Part shown: positions 1-7,870 of the stretch, piece after piece
Layout: each line of letters opens with the position of its first letter
Position numbering within the stretch: position 1 is the first letter of the stretch
NCBI GenBank assembly: GCA_003153415.1
Contig: PLYQ01000176.1
Location: forward strand, 1-41,243
Origin: Rhodospirillales bacterium
GTDB taxonomy: Bacteria > Pseudomonadota > Alphaproteobacteria > Reyranellales > Reyranellaceae
Length of the DNA: 41,243 bases
Direction of reading: 5' to 3'
The notes under the pieces: model-generated
Told to the model about the DNA's origin: nothing
What the model saw: the letters and a program-made list of their open reading frames with translations, nothing else
The model's database searches: none
Translations under genes and position numbers: made by a program

Positions 1-291
1 TTCCTGGCGGTGCTAAAGACGTTCGGCGATCGCAGGCCGGCTGGCCTGATGAGCTTTCCCCAGGCCGGGGTCACGCTGTCGGTCGACTTCCGCAACAGCC
101 GTGCGACGGCCGCCCTGTTCGAGCGGCTCGATGCCATCGTGCGCTCGGCCGGCGGCCGCATCTACCTCGCAAAGGACGCGCGCATGCCGCGCGAGCTGTT
201 CGAGGCGACCTATCCCAATCTCACCGAGTTCACGCGCCATCGCGATCCCGGCGCGAGTTCGGCGATGTCCCGTCGGCTGACGGGAAGTTGA
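1..291 (+). CDS. C-terminal part of DprE1-like FAD-linked oxidase (truncated by window edge)
   Basis: Open frame from base 1; ...SFPQAGVTLSVDFRN...GGRIYLAKDARM...YPNLTEF... resembles the DprE1 C-terminus; followed by a DprE2-like SDR. Confidence 0.75.
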   Translation, partial: FLAVLKTFGDRRPAGLMSFPQAGVTLSVDFRNSRATAALFERLDAIVRSAGGRIYLAKDARMPRELFEATYPNLTEFTRHRDPGASSAMSRRLTGS

Positions 292-304
292 AAGGAAAGT
301 CGAC

Positions 305-1045
305 ATGAAAATCGTCGTGGTCGGTGCCACATCGGCGATCGCCGAACATTGCTGCCGGCTCTGGGTGCAAGAGGGACCGACCGAGCTAATTTTCGTCGCG
401 CGTGACTTGGCCAAGGCGGAGAGGATCGCGGCCGATTTGCGTGTGCGCGGCCCGGCGTCCACCGTGACCATCGTGCAAAGCGACTTCCTCGATCCCAAGC
501 TCATCCAGGCGATGGCCGGCGGCGCCGTCGCCAGCGGGTCCGTCGACATCGTGTTGATCGCGCATGGCTGGCTGTCGGACCAGCAGACGTGCCAGGCCGA
601 CCTCGCCTTCTGTCGCGAATCGCTCGAGGTCAACGCAGTCTCGCCGGCCCTGTTCGCCGAGGCCTTCGCTGGCCATTTCGCCACGGCCGGCCGCGGTACG
701 ATCGCCATCATCGGCTCAGTGGCCGGCGATCGCGGACGCAAGGCGAACTACACTTACGGTGCCTGCAAGGGCTTCCTGGCGCGTTACGCCGAGGGTATGG
801 AGCACCGCTTCGCCGGCACAGGGGTGAAGATCGTGCTGATCAAGCCGGGCCCGACCGACACGCCGATGGCGGCGAACCTGAAGGCGCAAGGCAAGCGTCT
901 CGCGTCTGCCGAGCGCGTGGCGCAGGCAACGGTGACGGCGATACGACGCGGCCGGCCAGTCGCCTATGCGCCGGCGATCTGGCAGGCGATCATGCTGATC
1001 GTGCGCCACATCCCGCGTGTCGTGTTCAACCGGCTGTCAATCTAG
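305..1045 (+). CDS. SDR family oxidoreductase, DprE2-like
   Basis: N-terminal VVGATSAIAEH Rossmann motif, YGACKGF active site, C-terminal APAIWQAIMLIVRHIPRVVFNRLSI typical of DprE2. Confidence 0.8.
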   Translation: MKIVVVGATSAIAEHCCRLWVQEGPTELIFVARDLAKAERIAADLRVRGPASTVTIVQSDFLDPKLIQAMAGGAVASGSVDIVLIAHGWLSDQQTCQADLAFCRESLEVNAVSPALFAEAFAGHFATAGRGTIAIIGSVAGDRGRKANYTYGACKGFLARYAEGMEHRFAGTGVKIVLIKPGPTDTPMAANLKAQGKRLASAERVAQATVTAIRRGRPVAYAPAIWQAIMLIVRHIPRVVFNRLSI

Positions 1046-1047
1046 CC

Positions 1048-2280
1048 CTACGCGCTCTTCGCGGCCGCCTCTTTCTCCGCCATCTTGGCTTTGAGCTGCT
1101 CGGGCGTGAGGCGGACGATGTGCTCGTTCTGATGGCTGTAGATGTCGTACTTCGCGACATCGAGATCCTCGAGCACGATCTCACGGGCCAGCACCTTCTG
1201 CTTCCAGGCGACATGCTCGGCTTCGGCGGCGTGGAACTCCGGCATGACCTCTTTGGCAAACAGCTCCAACGAGGAGCAGATGTCGGCGTGGCTGGTCTTG
1301 CCGGCCTGGTTGAGCAGAATGACCTGGTCGACGCGGCTGCGGCCAAACTCGCGCAGCTTGCGGCGGATCGTTTCCGGAGAACCGATCAGGCCCGAGTCGA
1401 GCGCCTTCTTCTCCTCCGGCCCGCCCTTCCAGCTCTGATACTCGCGCCACAGGTCGGACGTGCCCGGCGCGTCGACGCCTTTGCGACCGTAGTAGCTCAG
1501 CGCAAAAATGAAGAAGGTCCAGCCGGCGGCCTTGGCCACGGCCTCCTCGTCGGTCGGCGCACACATGAAGCCCGAGACCATCGCCACGTTGGGATTGCTT
1601 GGATAGTCGGTGAGCTTGTTCGGGTTGTTGAGAAGGTTGTTGTAGTACTTGTGGACCCAGGCGCGCGCCGCCTCGGGCGTGACGAAGGTGAAGCCGAGCG
1701 CGCCCATGCCCCACTCGCCCGCCTTGCCGATGGTCTGGATGTTGGAGCAGGCGACCCACAGCGGCGGGTGCGGCTTCTGCATCGGCTTGGGGATCACGTT
1801 GCGCGCCTCGAAGTCGTAGTACTGGCCGTGAAACTCCCAGCTCTCCTTGGTGAACATCGGCACGATGGCCTTGACCGCCTCCTCCCAGCGCTCGCGCTTG
1901 TCGCGCACCTTGATATTGAAGGGATGGAGCTCGGCCGGCCCCGCCGCCTCGCCCATGCCGAGATCGACGCGCCCGCCTGACAGAAGGTCGAGCGTGGCCA
2001 CTCTCTCGGCGACGCGATGCGGCTGGTTGGTCGTGAGCTGTACCACGCCATGGCCCAGGCGAATGCGCTTGGTGCGCTGGCTGGCGGCGCCGAGGAAGAC
2101 CTCGGGCGCGGAGGAGTGGGAATACTCCTCGAGGAAGTGATGCTCGACTTCCCAGGCGTAGTCGTAGCCCAGCTTGTCGGCCAACTCGATCTGCGTCAGC
2201 GAATCCTGCAGGAGCTGGTACTCGCTGCGCGGCCCCCACGGCCGCGGCAGCTGGTGTTCGTAGAAAATGCCGAATTTCAT
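1048..2280 (-). CDS. LLM class flavin-dependent oxidoreductase
   Basis: MKFGIFYEHQLPRPW..., luciferase-like monooxygenase pattern; start set at MKFGIF rather than the longer ORF start. Confidence 0.85.
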   Translation of the reverse strand: MKFGIFYEHQLPRPWGPRSEYQLLQDSLTQIELADKLGYDYAWEVEHHFLEEYSHSSAPEVFLGAASQRTKRIRLGHGVVQLTTNQPHRVAERVATLDLLSGGRVDLGMGEAAGPAELHPFNIKVRDKRERWEEAVKAIVPMFTKESWEFHGQYYDFEARNVIPKPMQKPHPPLWVACSNIQTIGKAGEWGMGALGFTFVTPEAARAWVHKYYNNLLNNPNKLTDYPSNPNVAMVSGFMCAPTDEEAVAKAAGWTFFIFALSYYGRKGVDAPGTSDLWREYQSWKGGPEEKKALDSGLIGSPETIRRKLREFGRSRVDQVILLNQAGKTSHADICSSLELFAKEVMPEFHAAEAEHVAWKQKVLAREIVLEDLDVAKYDIYSHQNEHIVRLTPEQLKAKMAEKEAAAKSA

Positions 2281-2282
2281 CG

Positions 2283-3167
2283 TTACTTCCCCTTGCAGAA
2301 GCCGGCAATACGATCGGCGATGGTGGGAATGAGCTTGCCCGGAAAATCGTGGCCCCAACCAGGGTAGCTCTGGAATTCCGCGCCGGGCACGAGGCTCGCG
2401 ACATCGCGGCCACCGGCGATCGGCAGCAGCGGATCGTCCTCGCCGTGCATCACCAGCGTCGGTACCTTGATCGTCTTCAGCAAGTCGACACGATCGCCTG
2501 ACGCGATGACCGCAAGGTACTGGCGCGCCGAGCCCTCGGGATACCAGCGGCGGTCGACGTTCTTCTCGACGAAGGCGCGCAGCTCGGCTTCCGGCGCAGG
2601 ATAGCCCGGGCTGCCGATCGTCTGGCGCAGCTTCATGCCGTGCTTGACGAGTTGCTCGCGCGCCTGGCCTTCGGGCTGCGCCGACAGCATGGCCAATGCC
2701 TCAGGCTTTCCCTGTGACAGGCCGGGCCGACCGCTGGTCGAGTAGATCGACACCATCGAGCGTGTGCGCTGCGGGTATTGCGCCGCCACGATCTGCACGA
2801 TCATGCCGCCCATCGAGGCGCCGACCATGTGCGCCTTCGCGATGCCGAGCGCGTCGAGCAGGCCGATCGCGTCGGCCGCCATGTCCTTCAGGTAATAAGG
2901 TGCATCGGGCCGCTCGCCCTTCATCGCCTTCTGAAGCGCTGCCGGAATGTTGGCCACGCCCCATGAGCCGAAATCCGTCGAGAGGCCGGTGTCACGATTG
3001 TCGAAGCGGATGACGTAGAAGCCGCGGTCTGCCAGCCCCGTGAACAGCTTGTCCGGCCAGATGGTGAGTTGCGCGCCCAGGCCCATGACCAGCAGCAACG
3101 CGGGATCGCTCTTGTTGCCCGTCGCCTCGTATTCGATCTCGATGCCGTTTGCCTTAACGCGTGCCAC
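2283..3167 (-). CDS. alpha/beta fold hydrolase
   Basis: GASMGGM nucleophile elbow, PTLVMHGEDDPL, GHDFPG catalytic His region; GTG start. Confidence 0.85.
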   Translation of the reverse strand: MARVKANGIEIEYEATGNKSDPALLLVMGLGAQLTIWPDKLFTGLADRGFYVIRFDNRDTGLSTDFGSWGVANIPAALQKAMKGERPDAPYYLKDMAADAIGLLDALGIAKAHMVGASMGGMIVQIVAAQYPQRTRSMVSIYSTSGRPGLSQGKPEALAMLSAQPEGQAREQLVKHGMKLRQTIGSPGYPAPEAELRAFVEKNVDRRWYPEGSARQYLAVIASGDRVDLLKTIKVPTLVMHGEDDPLLPIAGGRDVASLVPGAEFQSYPGWGHDFPGKLIPTIADRIAGFCKGK

Positions 3168-3423
3168 GTTCCCTCCCTCTCATCGCTTCTGTCAGCCACG
3201 TCACCGCCCTGGCGGCCGCGCCGAATGCCGCCTCTTTCGAGGCATAAGCGGCGCCCGAGTAGTATGCAACGGGCGTCCAGGCGCCGGCATCCTCGACGTC
3301 GCGCCGGAACTCCTCGAAACCGAAGCTGCCGTCCGGCCGGCGAAACAGGTCGATGCAGCGGTCATGCTCGTCATTCTCGATGCTGTCGAACACCACCCAC
3401 GATTTATCGATGCGCCCGGACAT
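3154..3423 (-). CDS. small conserved hypothetical protein (about 89 aa)
   Basis: MSGRIDKSWVVFDSIENDEHDRCIDLFRRPDGSFGFEEFRRD...; short overlap with the downstream hydrolase start. Confidence 0.6.
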   Translation of the reverse strand: MSGRIDKSWVVFDSIENDEHDRCIDLFRRPDGSFGFEEFRRDVEDAGAWTPVAYYSGAAYASKEAAFGAAARAVTWLTEAMRGRERGTR

Positions 3424-3425
3424 CT

Positions 3426-4073
3426 TCAGTACCGGCCCCGCTTGGCCGCCCACCAGTAGGCCAGAGGCCGGCGCCATGTGCCGAGCGCACGGTCGATCGA
3501 CAGAGCCGGCAGCAGGATTGGCAACGCCGCCGGATCGACCTTGTCCTTGCGGGCACGCGCGTCGGCCAGCAGCGAGTCGCGCTCGGGCCCCTCGCCCATC
3601 AACCACGCCGTGGCGACGGCGCGCGCCGCCGTTTGCGTTTCGCCACCACCGACACCTAGTACACCTACCTGCAGGTCGGCCAGCGCATGGCCCGCGCGCA
3701 CCACGTCGAGCGGGCCCTCGATCTCCTCTTCGCGGGCATCGATCAGGGCGACGAGGGCCTCGGCGCCGAGGCCATGCCGTCGCGCGGTTTCGCTGAGCGA
3801 TTCGACAATCGGCTGGGCACGCGGCTTGCCGCTGCCCGCCGCTTCGGCCGCCGCCTCGCGCCACCACTGCAGGCGGATGCGCGCCAGCAGCGGCTCGCGC
3901 GTGACGGTGCGGGTGCGGGCGAGTTCGTGATCGAAGGCCAGCAGAGCCAGCAAGCCGCGGCGCGCCGGCTCGGGCGCGAACAGCGCCGCCAGGAAGCGGT
4001 CGCGGTCGGCTGAGCGCACCAGGTCGAGCACGTAGCGGTGCGAGGTGTCGGGCGCGCGGTAGGAATCGGTCAT
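3426..4073 (-). CDS. squalene/phytoene synthase family protein (NDUFAF6-like)
   Basis: MTDSYRAPDTSHRYVLDLVRSADRDRFLAALFAPEPARRGLLALLAFDHELARTRTV...RLQWWREA motif. Confidence 0.75.
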   Translation of the reverse strand: MTDSYRAPDTSHRYVLDLVRSADRDRFLAALFAPEPARRGLLALLAFDHELARTRTVTREPLLARIRLQWWREAAAEAAGSGKPRAQPIVESLSETARRHGLGAEALVALIDAREEEIEGPLDVVRAGHALADLQVGVLGVGGGETQTAARAVATAWLMGEGPERDSLLADARARKDKVDPAALPILLPALSIDRALGTWRRPLAYWWAAKRGRY

Positions 4074-4214
4074 CGGGAAAAACACTCGTCTGCGACCGCA
4101 AACAGCCATCGGGAAAACAGTTAGCTGCGACCGTTGAACGCAGCAGGTTACCAGCCTACAATGTAGCGCATAGGGATTCGCCAATCCCGTCAACAAGATA
4201 AGGGGATTTTCGAT

Positions 4215-4811
4215 ATGGGCGTCATCTTCACATCGCTGGAGCGGACCCTCGCCGCCGGCGTCGTCGTTCTCGTCGTCATCGTCCTCGCGGTCGGCGCGGC
4301 GACCGGCAAGATGGTCTCGATCGACCACGCGTGGAGCCTATTCTGCATGCGCTGGCTGCACATCATGAGCGGCGTTATGTGGATCGGGCTGCTCTGGTAC
4401 CTCAACTTCGTGCAGGTGCCGACCATGCCAAAGATCCAGCCAGTCGAGAGTCGCACGGCCATTACCAAGTTCATCGCGCCCAACGTGCTGTTCTGGTTCC
4501 GCTACGGCGCGCTCGCCACGGTGGTCACGGGCGCGCTGCTGGCGTGGATGAACGGCTACATCGTCCAGGCCCTGATGCTGAAGTCGCCGTTCACGCCGAT
4601 CGGCGTCGGCATGTGGATGGCGCTGATCATGGCCTTCAACGTGTGGTTCATCATCTGGCCGAAGCAGCAGCAGATCCTCGGTCTGGTCGAAGCCACGGCC
4701 GAGCAGAAGGCCAAGGCCGGCCCGATTGCGCTCTACGCCAGCCGCTTCAACACCATGTTCTCGATCGGCATGCTCTATTGCATGGCAGCGCAGAGCCACG
4801 GCGGCTTCTGA
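4215..4811 (+). CDS. urate hydroxylase PuuD-like / DUF989 membrane protein
   Basis: Multiple TM segments; HAWSLFCMRWLHIMSGVMWIGLLWYLNFVQVP, WPKQQQILG; no CXXCH domain present. Confidence 0.6.
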   Translation: MGVIFTSLERTLAAGVVVLVVIVLAVGAATGKMVSIDHAWSLFCMRWLHIMSGVMWIGLLWYLNFVQVPTMPKIQPVESRTAITKFIAPNVLFWFRYGALATVVTGALLAWMNGYIVQALMLKSPFTPIGVGMWMALIMAFNVWFIIWPKQQQILGLVEATAEQKAKAGPIALYASRFNTMFSIGMLYCMAAQSHGGF

Positions 4812-4831
4812 GCCCCGCTCACCGAACGTCG

Positions 4832-4860
4832 AAACGGGGCCCCCATGGGCCCCGTTTTTC
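4832..4860 (+). terminator. Rho-independent terminator after PuuD-like gene
   Basis: AAACGGGGCCC-CCAT-GGGCCCCGTTT 11-bp perfect stem followed by TTCGTTTT. Confidence 0.8.
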
Positions 4861-4926
4861 GTTTTCGGTCTCTCATTGCAGACCCCGCGCACATCTAGCT
4901 GCCCTTGGATTATCCCCCACTAGATG

Positions 4927-4955
4927 TTGCGTCATACGGGCAACAATATTACACT
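4927..4955 (+). promoter_or_regulatory. Candidate sigma70-type promoter for tandem small membrane protein genes
   Basis: TTGCGT-N17-TACACT, overlapped by several inverted repeats. Confidence 0.45.
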
Positions 4956-5084
4956 CCGTAATTGGGCATCTGTGCCAAAGGCAGCTGCCTCAAGCGTAGT
5001 CGCGTACGCGTAGCGTCCAAAAAAGCTCAAGAGCAAAGAGCGGGGAATTCTCTGATCCCCGACGCTTAACCGGAGGAACAACAA

Positions 5085-5312
5085 GTGATGGAAGTCTTTG
5101 ACAAGGCCAAAGCCTGGATCGTCAGGATCACGGAGTTGGGCCTCTTGCTCGTCGCCCTCGGCATCGTGCTGCAGATGCTGTTTGGCACCAATGTCGTCTT
5201 CTTCGGCGACATCGTTGGCAATGTGATCAAGCTGGTGTCGGCGCTCGGCAGCAACGGCGTCGTGGGATTGGTGGCGATCGCCATCATCCTCTATCTGTTC
5301 AATCGCAAGTAA
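5085..5312 (+). CDS. small two-TM membrane protein, paralog A
   Basis: MEVFDKAKAWIVRITELGLLLVALGIVLQMLFG...GVVGLVAIAIILYLFNRK; upstream GGAGGA RBS; ATG alternative at 5088. Confidence 0.85.
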   Translation: MMEVFDKAKAWIVRITELGLLLVALGIVLQMLFGTNVVFFGDIVGNVIKLVSALGSNGVVGLVAIAIILYLFNRK

Positions 5313-5345
5313 CCCCTCTCAAGAAGAAACCGCGAGGAGACAACG

Positions 5346-5570
5346 ATGGAATGGTTTGATCGTGCAAAGACGATGGTCGTCAAGTTTACCGACATCGGCA
5401 TCGCCCTTTTGGCGCTGGCCATCATCCTGCAGCTGCTGTTCGGCAACAACACGCAGTTCGTCGGCGACGTCGCCGGCAACATCATGAACTTCGTCAAGGC
5501 GTTCGGCGGTCAGGGCCTGGTCGGCCTCATCGCCATCGGCGTCGTACTCTACGTCCTCAATCGCCGGTAA
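5346..5570 (+). CDS. small two-TM membrane protein, paralog B
   Basis: MEWFDRAKTMVVKFTDIGIALLALAIILQLLFG...GLVGLIAIGVVLYVLNRR; aligns ungapped with paralog A; GAGGAG RBS. Confidence 0.85.
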   Translation: MEWFDRAKTMVVKFTDIGIALLALAIILQLLFGNNTQFVGDVAGNIMNFVKAFGGQGLVGLIAIGVVLYVLNRR

Positions 5571-5596
5571 AGAGAAGCGACGCCTCGCTTCGAAGG

Positions 5597-5630
5597 AGCC
5601 TCCCCGGAAACGGGGAGGCTTTCTTCGTTT
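5597..5630 (+). terminator. Strong Rho-independent terminator after paralog B
   Basis: AGCCTCCCCG-GAAA-CGGGGAGGCT perfect 10-bp stem with GNRA loop followed by TTCTTCGTTTT. Confidence 0.9.
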
Positions 5631-5642
5631 TGGGCGACGACT

Positions 5643-6260
5643 TCAGGGCCGGCGCGCCAGCGCCAGACCGACCCCGGCGCCCACCAGCAATCCGCCGGCC
5701 AGCCGGTTGCGCAGCCGGGCACGCATGATCAGCAGCGCACGCAGGCGCCCGGCCAGGATGGCCCACAAACTGTCGAGCACGACGGCGACGGCCACGAACG
5801 TCACGGCGAGCAGCAGAAGCTGATCCGCCGCGGTCGGGCCGGGCGTGATGAACTGCGGCAGGAAGGCGCCGACGAACAACAGCGTCTTGGGATTGGTCAT
5901 GCAAACCAGGAAGCCACGGGCGTAGATCAGCCGGGCCGAGCGCGCCTGCGGAGACATGGCCGCGAGATCGACAGCCGGTGCGCGCCACGCCGCGATACCC
6001 AGCCCAACGAGGTAGGCGACGCCTGCCCAGCGCAGCCAATCGAAGCTCGCGGCGAGGAAATTCATGAGCGCCGTCGCGCCCAGCACGGTGAGCGTGAGCT
6101 GAACCACTACACCGCTCGAGGTGGCGGCCACGGTGAGCAGCCCGAAGCGCGTACCGTGGGCCACGCTGTTGGCCACGATCAACGCCACGTTCGGCCCGGG
6201 AATCAGCATCAGGACCGCCGTGGCCGCAATGAACGCCAGGTAGAGGTCGATCGAGATCAC
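5643..6260 (-). CDS. LysE/RhtB family translocator
   Basis: MISIDLYLAFIAATAVLMLIPGPNVALIVANSVAHGTRFGL, typical LysE N-terminus. Confidence 0.9.
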   Translation of the reverse strand: MISIDLYLAFIAATAVLMLIPGPNVALIVANSVAHGTRFGLLTVAATSSGVVVQLTLTVLGATALMNFLAASFDWLRWAGVAYLVGLGIAAWRAPAVDLAAMSPQARSARLIYARGFLVCMTNPKTLLFVGAFLPQFITPGPTAADQLLLLAVTFVAVAVVLDSLWAILAGRLRALLIMRARLRNRLAGGLLVGAGVGLALARRP

Positions 6261-6281
6261 CGCCGCATTATAGCGGGATCG

Positions 6282-6686
6282 TCATAGCGGAATAAGGGCC
6301 GCGGCCACCCGTCTGCTTTCGGCGAGCAGGACATTGTAGGTGCGGCAGGCCGAGCCGGTGTCGACCACCTCGAGCGCCAGCCCTGCCGCCTTCAGCGCCA
6401 ACCGCAGCTCGGACGCGATGAACACCGCCCGCGGGCCGCAGCCCAGCACCAGCAGTTCCGTCGGCGCGGCCGCTTGCTTGAGCGCGGCGAGACTGTCGAG
6501 CGAGAGGTCTTCGGCACGGGCGACGTTCCAGACGGTGGTGGCGGTGGGCGTCACCAGCACAGGCGAGCGCCATTCGCGTTGGCCGATCAGGAAGCGGCCG
6601 GGACCATAGCTGCGGATGACCTGGGCCTCGGCGGGATCCGGCGTCGGCAGGGTCTTATCGTCGGGCAATTGCCTCGGCGGGATCAC
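6282..6686 (-). CDS. Mth938-like domain protein (NDUFAF3-like)
   Basis: IRSYGPGRFLIGQREWRSPVLVTP...ELLVLGCGPRAVF...VVDTGSACRTYNVLLAESRRVAAALIPL; GTG start overlaps secF stop. Confidence 0.85.
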   Translation of the reverse strand: MIPPRQLPDDKTLPTPDPAEAQVIRSYGPGRFLIGQREWRSPVLVTPTATTVWNVARAEDLSLDSLAALKQAAAPTELLVLGCGPRAVFIASELRLALKAAGLALEVVDTGSACRTYNVLLAESRRVAAALIPL

Positions 6687-7861
6687 GCCTTGGCCTTCGC
6701 GACCTCGTCGTCCTTGGCGCGCAGCTGCTCGGGCCGCAATTTCATGTAGACGAGGCCCGCGCAGGCGATCCAGATCGAGGAATAGGTGCCGACGATGACG
6801 CCCCACAGCATGGCGATCGAGAAGCTGTAGAGCACCGGTCCGCCGAAGATCACCAGCGCCAGGACGGCCACGAACACCGTGACCGAGGTCATCAGCGTGC
6901 GTGACAGCGTCTCGTTGATGCTGAAGTTCAGGAGCTCGACCAGGCTCATCTTCTTGTAGCGGCGCAGGTTTTCGCGCACGCGGTCGAACACCACGACGGT
7001 GTCGTTGATCGAGTAGCCGGCGATGGTCAGCACCGCGGCGAGCGCCGTCAGACTGAAGTCGAGCTGGAACAGCACGAAGATGCCGAGGGTCGAGATCACG
7101 TCGTGCAGCATGGCGATCAGCGCGCCGACGCCGAACTGCCACTCGAAGCGGATCCACATGTAGAGCGCGATAGCCGCCATGGTGGCCAGCACAGCGATCA
7201 CGCCGCTATGCATCAGCTCGCCGCCGATCTTGGGCCCGACCGACTCGGTGCCGCGCAGCTCGTATTTGTCGCCGATCGCATCCTCGACCAGCTTGATGGC
7301 GACCTGCTGGCACCACTCGGCGCGCTGCTCGGGCGTCATGTCGACCTTGGCGGTGTTGGTGGCGCCGCGCGGCAACTGACGCTCCAGCACGGTAAGGCCG
7401 ACGCGGCTCACCGCGTCGCGCCAGCCGCCCGCGTCGAGCGATCCAGGTGCCGTGAATTCCACGTCGCCGGTATTGGCCGCACCGGGCTTGGCGCTCCAGC
7501 CGTTGCCGGCGCGCTGCTTCATCACGCGGTCGGCGTGGGCCACGCAGGCTGCGTTGCCCTCCTGGCGCTGGACGCGGATCAGGGCGGACCGGCTGTCGCC
7601 GAATTCCTGCAGCGTGACCTCGCCGACGCCCAGCGCGCCCGTAGTGGCGCGCAGCTGGTCGAGGTGGATCTCGCCCTGCTTGGCACGCACCTGGATGGCG
7701 ATGCCACCCTCGAAGTCGATGCCGAAATTGAGGCCGATGACGAATACCCCGACGATCGACAACACGTTGATCAGGGTCGACAGGCCAAGCGCCCAGCGGC
7801 GCTTGCCGAGGAAGTCGAACTTGGTGTTCGGCGGGACAAGATGCAGCGGTTTCCACAACAT
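6683..7861 (-). CDS. secF: protein translocase subunit SecF
   Basis: FDFLGKRRWALGLSTLINVLSIVGVFVIGLNFGIDFEGG..., SINDTVVVFDRVREN. Confidence 0.97.
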   Translation of the reverse strand: MLWKPLHLVPPNTKFDFLGKRRWALGLSTLINVLSIVGVFVIGLNFGIDFEGGIAIQVRAKQGEIHLDQLRATTGALGVGEVTLQEFGDSRSALIRVQRQEGNAACVAHADRVMKQRAGNGWSAKPGAANTGDVEFTAPGSLDAGGWRDAVSRVGLTVLERQLPRGATNTAKVDMTPEQRAEWCQQVAIKLVEDAIGDKYELRGTESVGPKIGGELMHSGVIAVLATMAAIALYMWIRFEWQFGVGALIAMLHDVISTLGIFVLFQLDFSLTALAAVLTIAGYSINDTVVVFDRVRENLRRYKKMSLVELLNFSINETLSRTLMTSVTVFVAVLALVIFGGPVLYSFSIAMLWGVIVGTYSSIWIACAGLVYMKLRPEQLRAKDDEVAKAKA

Positions 7862-7870
7862 GGCGGCGCC

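Noticed and set aside
589-1980. 463-aa plus ORF
   Set aside because: Runs out of frame through the DprE2-like SDR and antisense to the LLM oxidoreductase; no motif support.
4173-4188. GGGATT-CGCC-AATCCC hairpin in the PuuD-like gene leader as a riboswitch
   Set aside because: A single short 6-bp stem; no larger conserved structure visible, so not called.
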